Shown here in pieces: positions 1-6,455 of a DNA stretch of 11,959 nucleotides; the stretch's first letter is position 1; each line of letters begins with the position of its first letter. The notes under the pieces were generated by a model. That model did no database searches. It worked only from the letters and a program-made list of their open reading frames with translations, and was not told where the DNA came from. Where the stretch lies: positions 1 to 11,959 of the forward strand of contig CAZAXU010000051.1 of the NCBI GenBank assembly GCA_964489245.1, read 5' to 3'. Source of the DNA: CAZAXU01 sp964489245 (GTDB lineage Bacteria; Bacteroidota; Bacteroidia; Flavobacteriales; Flavobacteriaceae). The translations under genes were made by a program, and so were the position numbers.

Positions 1-5
1 AAAAA

Positions 6-35
6 AATCTGAGACAAAATTGCCTCAGATTTTTT
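6..35. terminator. Hairpin terminator downstream of the T9SS-sorted protein gene
   Basis: The arms AATCTGAG (6-13) and CTCAGATT (24-31) pair perfectly around a 10-base loop. A-tracts and T-tracts flank both sides (A run 1-7, T run 30-35), so the hairpin can end transcription in either direction. It lies about 22 bases past the stop codon of the minus-strand gene ending at 57, and could also serve a plus-strand gene left of the window. Confidence 0.75.
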
Positions 36-56
36 CTGTTAGGTATAATCCGAAAA

Positions 57-1664
57 TTATTTCAATATTTTTTTGATAATACTACTATTTTTCTTGTCAT
101 AGATTTTAAGCATGTAAATACCATTGTTCAGTTTTCTGAATGAGATTTGGGTTTTGTTATAATAGGTATTGATTAACTTTCCTGTTATATCATATAACTC
201 AACTTTCGCCGGTATTGCTCCGTGCATACCGCTAACGTAAAGTATGTCTCTTACAGGATTAGGATATACCTTAAACTGCTTTGTTGAGAATTCTGCTGTG
301 CTTGAAGTCGAGAATTCATTAATCACAATATCATCAATGGCCAAATCATCTTTAAATCCGGTTTGAGTTTCATCGACCACAAATTTGATTTGAGTGATAT
401 CATTTTGGAAAGTAATTCCCGAAAGATTTATTTCTTTCTTTTCCCATCCGGTGGTATTTGTGTTACTGGAAAAAACTTGTTGCCAAGCTGCACCATCCCA
501 CACATGAACGGAGAAATCAACATTAGTACTTCCTTCATTGTTACTAATCATATAAAAAGAAAGTCCGGGTGTTGTCAAAGAACTTAAATTGACAAACGGG
601 GTTAATATTGTGGTTCCCAAGCTATTGGGATTAGAATCATCGACATAGGCAAAATATCCTCCACTTGCAGAAGTGGTTCCTTCAAAACTGCCTGCATTTC
701 CGATATGTCCACCGGGGCTATCCGTAAATCGCCAAAATTCAGAATTTGTAATTAACTGATCCATCCCATCCGGAATATGTCCGGCATTTTCAAAATCTAC
801 GGTATACGGAGCACTAACCGTAGGTTGTGCTACAGTACTAAAACTCCAAACGGAAGAACCTTGAGCACTTCCGGCAGTATTTCCTCCAACGGCTTTCCAA
901 TAATATGTTGTGTTGAAGTGAAATGTATGCGGGTGGGCATCTGTTGTCTGCCGAGTGCCCAATTTGCGCAAATTGTTTTGGTCAACACCCAAATAGAAAT
1001 CATAGAAATCAGGCATTATCCCTGTTGTTGGTGCTTGCCAACTAAAATCAATCACTGAAGTTTGTGAATTTATAATACTCACATCTGTCGCTCCGTCTGT
1101 AGGCGTAGGGTTTGTAGTAATTCCCGTAGGAGCTGTTTGTGGTTCAATAAAGACGCTATCGATATACCAATTGTCTCCATCGTCTTGAGCATGTACAAAA
1201 GCAATGTAAATTGCTTGCCCGACATAAGCATTTAAATCTACCGTATGAAGCGACCATGTTTCATTGAAATCAGCTTCGGTTTGTGTATCTACAATAGTGA
1301 AATCAGCATGTGTATTTTGAGATGCTGTAGAAATACGAACGGTATAAACACTGCCGTAATCACTATTTTCATCAAACTGACGTTGATAGAAAGACAAAAC
1401 ATGATTAGCAGCTGTCAAGGTGACCTGTGGAGTAACTAACCAACCTTCGGATGCACCTGCATCATCAAAACCAGAATAGGCAGATTTTGATCCTGTATGC
1501 GATTGAAGGTTAGATATTTCCCATTCGGCATCTGAAGCCCCGCTCGTTCCCGGATAGGCCAACCAACCGGTAGGAGGAAAAGTTGCTCCTTCAAAAGATT
1601 CACTGATTTGTGCTTGTATTGAATATGTCAATACCAGTAATAACACGAAAATAGTTTTTTTCAT
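57..1664 (-). CDS. Secreted choice-of-anchor J / MAM-like protein with T9SS type A sorting domain
   Basis: This 535-residue protein is probably exported through the Sec system and then the type IX system, to be surface-attached or released. Residues 1-18 form a signal peptide (MKKTIFVLLLVLTYSIQA, then QIS). Residues about 20-174 look like a choice-of-anchor J (cleaved-adhesin) domain, opening with SFEG and closing with WYIDSVFIE. Residues about 178-279 resemble an Ig/fibronectin III-like segment (PTPTDGATDV to YYWKAVGG). A second jellyroll, MAM-like, spans about 286-449 and ends in LAIDDIVINE. The C-terminus (about 464-535) is a T9SS type A sorting domain, with YPNP at 467-470, YDITGKLI and a basic KKILK end. 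The two jellyrolls suggest carbohydrate or protein binding; no catalytic motif is visible. The gene stands alone, divergent from mdh. The ATG at 1664 is the only start that gives an intact signal peptide. The ligand is unknown. Confidence 0.88.
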   Translation of the reverse strand: MKKTIFVLLLVLTYSIQAQISESFEGATFPPTGWLAYPGTSGASDAEWEISNLQSHTGSKSAYSGFDDAGASEGWLVTPQVTLTAANHVLSFYQRQFDENSDYGSVYTVRISTASQNTHADFTIVDTQTEADFNETWSLHTVDLNAYVGQAIYIAFVHAQDDGDNWYIDSVFIEPQTAPTGITTNPTPTDGATDVSIINSQTSVIDFSWQAPTTGIMPDFYDFYLGVDQNNLRKLGTRQTTDAHPHTFHFNTTYYWKAVGGNTAGSAQGSSVWSFSTVAQPTVSAPYTVDFENAGHIPDGMDQLITNSEFWRFTDSPGGHIGNAGSFEGTTSASGGYFAYVDDSNPNSLGTTILTPFVNLSSLTTPGLSFYMISNNEGSTNVDFSVHVWDGAAWQQVFSSNTNTTGWEKKEINLSGITFQNDITQIKFVVDETQTGFKDDLAIDDIVINEFSTSSTAEFSTKQFKVYPNPVRDILYVSGMHGAIPAKVELYDITGKLINTYYNKTQISFRKLNNGIYMLKIYDKKNSSIIKKILK

Positions 1665-1693
1665 AAATTATGTTTTTGAATTAAAAATTTATG

Positions 1694-1723
1694 TAAAGTT
1701 ACAAATTTTCAATTAAAACAAAA
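1694..1723 (-). promoter_or_regulatory. Putative Bacteroidota-type promoter of the T9SS-sorted protein gene
   Basis: Read on the minus strand, TTTTG (plus positions 1719-1723) precedes TAACTTTA (1694-1701) by 17 bases. This matches TTTG / TAnnTTTG except for the last base. The predicted transcript start near 1687 gives a leader of about 23 bases. It is a prediction from consensus only. Confidence 0.45.
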
Positions 1724-1796
1724 GTTACATAGGTCACACTATATCAATATGTAATCAAAAATGCCAAAAATCATGATTTAAACAGCATCTTTTGTT

Positions 1797-1804
1797 TAAA
1801 TTTG
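1797..1804 (+). promoter_or_regulatory. Putative -7 element of the mdh promoter
   Basis: TAAATTTG at 1797-1804 matches the Bacteroidota -7 consensus TAnnTTTG at every fixed base and would give a leader of about 27 bases before the ATG at 1838. No good TTTG lies about 19 bases upstream; the nearest weak candidate is around 1773. The upstream half is therefore uncertain. Confidence 0.45.
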
Positions 1805-1837
1805 GCTTCTAGAAGAATCAAACTAAAATTAATTATC

Positions 1838-2779
1838 ATGAATAAAAAAGTAACCATAATAGGAGCCGGTAATGTCGGTGCAACTGTTGCGGATGTTATC
1901 GCTAAAAAAAATATTGTAAATTCAGTCGTTCTGATTGATATCAAGCCAAATTTCGCTGAAGGAAAGGCTTTGGATATTTGGGAATCTTCTCATATCAATT
2001 ACTTTGACACAAAAGTATGCGGCTACACAGATGATTATTCAAAAACAGCCGATTCGGATGTTGTTGTAATCACATCCGGGATTCCTCGAAAACCAGGAAT
2101 GAGTCGAGATGATTTGATTGGCATTAACGCCAAAATCATGAAGGAAGTTTCTCAAAAAGCATATGAGTATTCTCCAAATGCCAAGTTCATTATTGTAGCC
2201 AATCCACTCGATGTGATGACTTATACTTCATTTTTAGCAACAGGATTGCCCAGGACGCAGGTTTTTGGCATGGCAGGCGTATTGGACACCGGAAGATTTG
2301 AAGCATTTATCGCAGAAGAATTGGATGTTTCTCCAAAAGACGTGAATGCTATGTTATTAGGCGGACATGGAGATACGATGGTGCCACTGCCCAGATTCAC
2401 AAGTGTATCGGGTTTGCCTCTAACAGATTTAATGGATGCAAAAAAAATCAACGAACTGGTTGAAAGAACAAAAAAAGGAGGTGGAGAAATAGTAAAATTA
2501 TTAGGGACATCAGCTTGGTATGCTCCGGGTGCAGCAGCAGCACAAATGGTAGAAGCAATTGTTTTGAACTCTCACAGAGTGATGCCTGTATGCGTTATGT
2601 TGGATGGTGAATACGGACAACACAATGTGGCTCTGGGTGTTCCCGTCAAATTAGGATACAACGGCATTGAAGAAATTATCGAAATGAAATTGAACAAAGA
2701 GGAAATGGAATTGATGAATACATCTTCGGAACATGTAAAAAATGTTATGAAAGTTTTAGACGATTTAAAAATATTCTAA
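1838..2779 (+). CDS. mdh: Malate dehydrogenase (NAD-dependent, LDH-like type)
   Basis: This cytoplasmic enzyme interconverts malate and oxaloacetate with NAD(H) in the TCA cycle. The 313-residue length is normal for LDH-like bacterial malate dehydrogenases. The Rossmann motif GAGNVG is at residues 9-14, with Asp34 after the second strand (VLID), as expected for NAD rather than NADP. IPRKPGMSR carries Arg84, which aligns with the LDH/MDH specificity position (Gln102 in lactate dehydrogenases), and Arg90, the mobile-loop arginine. Asn122 (VANPLD), Asp150 and Arg153 (VLDTGRF) and catalytic His177 (GGHGDT) complete the active site. Arg84 favours malate over lactate. The start at ATG 1838 (MNKKVTIIGAG) fits the family; an in-frame TTG at 1802 would overlap the proposed -7 box. 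The gene is apparently monocistronic, followed by a strong hairpin. Confidence 0.96.
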   Translation: MNKKVTIIGAGNVGATVADVIAKKNIVNSVVLIDIKPNFAEGKALDIWESSHINYFDTKVCGYTDDYSKTADSDVVVITSGIPRKPGMSRDDLIGINAKIMKEVSQKAYEYSPNAKFIIVANPLDVMTYTSFLATGLPRTQVFGMAGVLDTGRFEAFIAEELDVSPKDVNAMLLGGHGDTMVPLPRFTSVSGLPLTDLMDAKKINELVERTKKGGGEIVKLLGTSAWYAPGAAAAQMVEAIVLNSHRVMPVCVMLDGEYGQHNVALGVPVKLGYNGIEEIIEMKLNKEEMELMNTSSEHVKNVMKVLDDLKIF

Positions 2780-2804
2780 AGCAGCAACAATAAAATCGTG
2801 TAGT

Positions 2805-2840
2805 AAAAAAAAGTCGAGAAAAAAATCTCGACTTTTTTTT
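2805..2840. terminator. Intrinsic terminator after mdh
   Basis: GTCGAGA (2813-2819) and TCTCGAC (2826-2832) form a perfect 7-bp stem around a six-A loop. It is flanked by eight A (2805-2812) and eight T (2833-2840), which extend the stem and supply a U-tract. It sits 25 bases after the mdh stop and isolates mdh from the next gene. Confidence 0.88.
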
Positions 2841-2849
2841 ATTTGTTAG

Positions 2850-2879
2850 TTGAACTTGACATTTTTTTTTATATATTTA
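2850..2879 (+). promoter_or_regulatory. Putative promoter of the EF-G paralog gene
   Basis: TTG at 2850-2852 is followed after exactly 19 bases by TATATTTA (2872-2879), one base off TAnnTTTG. The predicted transcript start near 2886 leaves a leader of about 24 bases before ATG 2910. It lies directly behind the mdh terminator, as expected for an independent unit. Confidence 0.45.
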
Positions 2880-2909
2880 TTGTCAATTTTAAATCAAAAA
2901 ATCACAGCT

Positions 2910-5030
2910 ATGAAAATTTATGATGACAAGCACATTAAAAACATCGCTTTCGTTGGAGCCCACGGAAGCGGCAAGACCACTCTTGCCGAAACTATGTTAT
3001 TTGAAGCAGGTTTGCTTAACAGAAGAGGAACTATAGATGCAAAAAATACAGTTTCTGACTTTGCTGATATCGAAAAAGAAAGACAAACTTCCATTTTTGC
3101 CACTCCTTTGCACACCGAATGGAGAAATTATAAAATCAATATTATAGATACTCCCGGATTAGATGATTTTATCGGTGAAATTGTTTCTGCAATGCGTGTT
3201 TCAGAAACAGCACTTGTTGTTGTAAATGCCCAGCAAGGCGTTGAAGTAGGAACAGAAATTATTTGGAATTATATCGGTAGATTTAACAGACCTTCTGTTT
3301 TTGTAATTAACCAAATTGATCATCCGGATGCTAAGTTTGACGAGGCTTTCAACAGCATTGTTGAATTGGTTGGAAAAAATGCCATAAAAATACAATTCCC
3401 ATACAAGACTGCTGATGGAAAGCAAGCTATTATCGATATATTGAAGATGAAAATGTATGTGTTCGGACCGGAAGGAGGAAAACCTGAAAAACATGATATT
3501 CCGGAAGAACATAAAGAATTGGCGGAAATGTTGCACAATGAACTGATTGAAAAGGCAGCTGAAAATGATGAAGAATTGATGGAGCTGTTTTTTGATAAAG
3601 GCACACTAAATGAAGACGAAATGAAGATAGGCATCAAAAAAGGCATGTTAAATTTAGAATTGTTTCCTGTATTTGCAGTTTCTGCACTAAATGATATGGG
3701 CAGTGGAAGATTGATGGGATTCATTGATAATGTAACGCCTTCAGCCTTGGATATGCCTGCAGAACAAAGCATAGAAGAAGAAATTATCGAACCAAAAGTA
3801 GAAGCAGATCCCGCTCTGTTTGTTTTTAAAACCAAGTATGAACCTAATGTAGGAAAAGTTACCTATTTCAAAGTAAAATCAGGCGAAGTTAAAAGTAGTG
3901 ATAAATTAATAAACAGTAGAACCGATGAACTTGAAAACTTGGGACAATTATACATTATCAATGGAAAGCAACGAGATGCAGTGGACAAATTGGTAGCCGG
4001 AGATATTGGTGCTGTCATCAAATTAAAATCAACCGAAACCAGTGATACATTATCTAGTCCTGAACATAAAATCAGTATAAAACCCATTCAATTCCCTGCA
4101 GCAAGAATTAGAAAAATGGTAAATGCTGAAAACAAAAACGACGAAGAAAAACTCCAAGAAGCACTTAAAAAAATTCATAGCCAAGACCCCACGGTTTCCG
4201 TTGTCTATGACAAAGAAATGAAACAACAAATTCTTTCTTGTCAAGGAGAATTACACTTGGCTATTGTTAGTTGGATATTGCAAAACGAATATGGAATCAA
4301 GGCAAAATTTGAAGAACCCAGAATTTCATATCGTGAAACCATACAACGTGCAGCATCATCAAGCTATAGACATAAAAAACAGTCCGGTGGAGCCGGGCAA
4401 TTTGGTGAAGTTCATCTTAAAATTGAACCTTGGCAAGAAGGTATGCCTGATCCTGAAGGAGTTCCGGTTAGAGGAAAAGAAGAAGAAGTTTTATCTTGGG
4501 GAGGAAAATTGATTTTCATTAATTCTATTGTCGGTGGAGTAATTGATGCGCGCTATTTGCCTTCTATCAAAAAAGGGATTCTTGAAGTCATGGAAGCCGG
4601 TCCTTTGACCAAATCTCCCGCTCGAGATATCAGAGTGATTGTATATGATGGAAAAATGCACCCCGTAGATTCAAATGATATCTCTTTTAAAATTGCAGGC
4701 GCACATGCTTTCAAACAGGCATTCTTAGACGGTAGTCCGAAACTTCTAGAGCCAATTCAAGAAGTCAGCGTAAAAATGCCGGAAGAAATGATGGGGTCTG
4801 TAATGACTGACTTACAAGGCAGAAGAGCTATTATTATGGGAATGGAGATGCAAGGAAAATATCAAAGTATTAAGGCACGTGTGCCACTTGCAGAAATGTA
4901 TAAATATTCCACTTCTCTACGTTCTCTGACACAAGGAAGAGGAACTTTTTCTTCAGAATTTGTGGGTTATGAACTTGTACCACAAAACATACAAGAAGAA
5001 CTCATCAAGAAAAATAAAGAAGAAGAATAA
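2910..5030 (+). CDS. fusA2: Elongation factor G paralog (EF-G2/FusA2 type) with degenerate GTPase motifs
   Basis: The 706 residues have full EF-G architecture: G domain (about 1-280), domain II (about 300-390), domain III (about 395-470), domain IV (about 471-595, with SYRETI and KKQSGGAGQFGEV) and domain V (about 612-690, with DLQGRRA and SLTQGRGTF). The protein should bind the ribosomal A site and promote translocation. The P-loop GAHGSGKT (16-23) is intact. Switch I lacks the RGITI threonine (ERQTSI, Ser61 there). Switch II is DTPGLDDF, with Leu84 in place of the catalytic histidine. The NKxD motif is NQID (134-137). Domain IV has about 17 extra residues (about 509-533) against E. coli EF-G in a hand alignment. 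These traits match, from memory, the Bacteroides EF-G2 paralog described as lacking GTPase activity. ATG 2910 (MKIYDDKHIKNIAF) is preferred; the upstream TTG 2850 adds 20 hydrophobic residues encoded by the promoter region. No ribosomal-protein genes are nearby, so this is probably not the housekeeping fusA. Confidence 0.9.
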   Translation: MKIYDDKHIKNIAFVGAHGSGKTTLAETMLFEAGLLNRRGTIDAKNTVSDFADIEKERQTSIFATPLHTEWRNYKINIIDTPGLDDFIGEIVSAMRVSETALVVVNAQQGVEVGTEIIWNYIGRFNRPSVFVINQIDHPDAKFDEAFNSIVELVGKNAIKIQFPYKTADGKQAIIDILKMKMYVFGPEGGKPEKHDIPEEHKELAEMLHNELIEKAAENDEELMELFFDKGTLNEDEMKIGIKKGMLNLELFPVFAVSALNDMGSGRLMGFIDNVTPSALDMPAEQSIEEEIIEPKVEADPALFVFKTKYEPNVGKVTYFKVKSGEVKSSDKLINSRTDELENLGQLYIINGKQRDAVDKLVAGDIGAVIKLKSTETSDTLSSPEHKISIKPIQFPAARIRKMVNAENKNDEEKLQEALKKIHSQDPTVSVVYDKEMKQQILSCQGELHLAIVSWILQNEYGIKAKFEEPRISYRETIQRAASSSYRHKKQSGGAGQFGEVHLKIEPWQEGMPDPEGVPVRGKEEEVLSWGGKLIFINSIVGGVIDARYLPSIKKGILEVMEAGPLTKSPARDIRVIVYDGKMHPVDSNDISFKIAGAHAFKQAFLDGSPKLLEPIQEVSVKMPEEMMGSVMTDLQGRRAIIMGMEMQGKYQSIKARVPLAEMYKYSTSLRSLTQGRGTFSSEFVGYELVPQNIQEELIKKNKEEE

Positions 5031-5048
5031 TTTTTCGTTATTTTTTTA

Positions 5049-5069
5049 AATTAAGAATTAAGAATTAAG
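5049..5069. repeat. Three tandem copies of AATTAAG
   Basis: AATTAAG occurs three times without gaps at 5049-5055, 5056-5062 and 5063-5069. The last copy, plus the G at 5062, forms the foot of the following hairpin. The unit is too short and AT-rich to assign a role. Confidence 0.7.
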
Positions 5070-5104
5070 AAGAGACTGCCAAAAGGGCGGTCTCTTCTTA
5101 ATTC
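5062..5104. terminator. Long intergenic hairpin downstream of the EF-G paralog gene (possible terminator)
   Basis: The arms 5062-5080 and 5086-5104 form a 19-bp stem with a single G-T wobble (5077 with 5089) and a five-base loop AAAAG. The stem lies 32 bases after the EF-G2 stop codon and before the FadL promoter. Unlike the other hairpins in the window it is not followed by a T-run (AATTGATTGATT comes next), so it may be a terminator, an mRNA 3' end stabiliser or a dispersed intergenic repeat. Confidence 0.6.
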
Positions 5105-5138
5105 TTCAATTGATTGATTATAAGTTGTTTGTGATTTT

Positions 5139-5171
5139 TTTTGCGTGCCAGTAAAAATATTCATATTTTTA
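5139..5171 (+). promoter_or_regulatory. Putative promoter of the FadL-SGNH operon
   Basis: TTTTG (5139-5143) precedes TATTTTTA (5164-5171) by 20 bases; the latter is one base off TAnnTTTG. The inferred transcript start near 5178 leaves a leader of about 17 bases before ATG 5195 and excludes the in-frame ATG at 5171, which overlaps the -7 box. Confidence 0.4.
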
Positions 5172-5194
5172 TGAAAAATATAAACTCAAAAACT

Positions 5195-6442
5195 ATGAAA
5201 AAATTATTAATTTTATTATTGCTTCTTTCTTTTGGCAGTGCACATGCCGGAGGGCATAGAGTTGCATTGCAAGGACAAAGAATGTTGGGAATGGGACATG
5301 CGGGACTTTCCATATTTAAAAATGCCGAAACTGTATTTTTTAATACTGCAGGCATGTCATTTTTGGATAAAAAATTCAATGTCTCATTTGGTGTAAGCGC
5401 TATTAAATCACAAGTAAAATTTCAAAATCCGAGATATAATCAACATGCTCAAACCAACAATCCGTTGGGTACTCCTCTTTATCTATATGCAACATATAAG
5501 GCTTCCGATAATGTATCCGTAGGCTTTGCCGTTTATACGCCATTTGGAAATTCAGTGGTTTGGGATAAAGATTGGGCAGGATCACATATTGTTAATGATA
5601 TATCGATGAAAGTATTCTATATCCAACCATCCATGTCATATAAAATCAATGAAATGTTTAGTGTTGGCGCTGCATTCATAATGGCTTTGGGAGAAGTGAA
5701 TTATGATAAAAATGTTAATCGCTATCTAACAAACGAACAAGGAAAAAGAACGGATGCAAGACTGGAAACAGGTATGGTTTCGGCTGCCGGATATTCATTA
5801 AGTTTTGCGGCACAACCAACCGACAATTTCTCAATCGGATTGAATTATAGGTCGTCTGTTGTTTTGAATGCCAGATATGGAAAAGCAGAATTCAACGATG
5901 TCCCCGAGGCACTTTCAAACAAATTGAAAAAAACCGCTTTTTCTGCGACGCTTCCCATGCCCGCTGAATTGGGAATCGGAATTTCTTTTAAACCTTTGAA
6001 AAAATTGTTGATAGCAGCTGACTACAACTATACATATTGGAATATTTATAAAGAATTGAATATAGATTTTAAAAATGATCTACCGAACAGTGTCAGTGAT
6101 AAAAGCTATAAAAATTCAAATACATACAGAGTGGGGATGGAATATGAATTTACTGACGCCATTGCCGTTAGAGCAGGATATTATTATGATGAGTCACCCT
6201 TGACAGAAGGTCATTTTTCTCCGGAAACACCTAGCCTGAATTCTCACAATTACACTTTCGGATTGGGCTATCAGATGAAAAAAATAGCAATTGATTTTTC
6301 AATATTGTATGTTGACGGTCAAGAAAGAACAGACTATACTTATGTTACGGGTGAGGGTAGTTCTTCTTCCAGATTTGGAGGAACTTATGTAAGTAATGCT
6401 ATTATTCCCGGACTCGGAATAACTTATTCAATTGATAAATAA
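5195..6442 (+). CDS. OmpP1/FadL family outer-membrane transporter
   Basis: The 415-residue protein is predicted to be an outer-membrane beta-barrel for uptake of long-chain fatty acids or other hydrophobic molecules. The signal peptide is MKKLLILLLLLSFGSAHA, cleaved before GGHR. The mature N-terminus (ALQGQRMLGMGHAGLSIFKNA) and NTAGMSFL (50-57, the place of the FadL NPAG motif) are typical of the plug region. The rest is alternating aromatic and polar beta-strands (VSVGFAVYTPFG, LLIAADYNYTYW, YRVGMEYEF, YTFGLGYQM), ending in GLGITYSIDK rather than a terminal aromatic residue. Length matches the family. ATG 5195 gives a clean signal peptide; upstream starts at 5141 (TTG) and 5171 would place about 8-18 polar residues before it. 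A lipoprotein SGNH hydrolase starts 13 bases after the stop, so the two are probably cotranscribed. The substrate cannot be read from the sequence. Confidence 0.9.
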   Translation: MKKLLILLLLLSFGSAHAGGHRVALQGQRMLGMGHAGLSIFKNAETVFFNTAGMSFLDKKFNVSFGVSAIKSQVKFQNPRYNQHAQTNNPLGTPLYLYATYKASDNVSVGFAVYTPFGNSVVWDKDWAGSHIVNDISMKVFYIQPSMSYKINEMFSVGAAFIMALGEVNYDKNVNRYLTNEQGKRTDARLETGMVSAAGYSLSFAAQPTDNFSIGLNYRSSVVLNARYGKAEFNDVPEALSNKLKKTAFSATLPMPAELGIGISFKPLKKLLIAADYNYTYWNIYKELNIDFKNDLPNSVSDKSYKNSNTYRVGMEYEFTDAIAVRAGYYYDESPLTEGHFSPETPSLNSHNYTFGLGYQMKKIAIDFSILYVDGQERTDYTYVTGEGSSSSRFGGTYVSNAIIPGLGITYSIDK

Positions 6443-6455
6443 AAAATTATATACC

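Noticed and set aside
1802..1837. In-frame TTG start extending malate dehydrogenase by 12 residues
   Set aside because: It overlaps the predicted -7 box, and the family begins right at the Rossmann strand (KVTIIGAG).
2850..2909. TTG start giving the EF-G paralog a hydrophobic 20-residue N-terminus resembling a signal peptide
   Set aside because: The residues are encoded by T-rich promoter DNA after the mdh terminator; EF-G is cytoplasmic and the ATG at 2910 matches the family N-terminus.
3320..3835. 171-residue minus-strand open frame inside the EF-G paralog gene
   Set aside because: It is a serine-rich shadow of a strongly conserved gene, with no domain or promoter of its own.
2850..5030. 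EF-G paralog considered as a TetM-type ribosomal protection protein
   Set aside because: Switch I, switch II and domain IV follow the Bacteroidota EF-G2 pattern rather than TetM, and there is no mobile or resistance context.
5049..5069. Tandem repeats considered as a CRISPR or attachment site
   Set aside because: The 7-bp units have no spacers, and no cas gene, integrase or tRNA is near.
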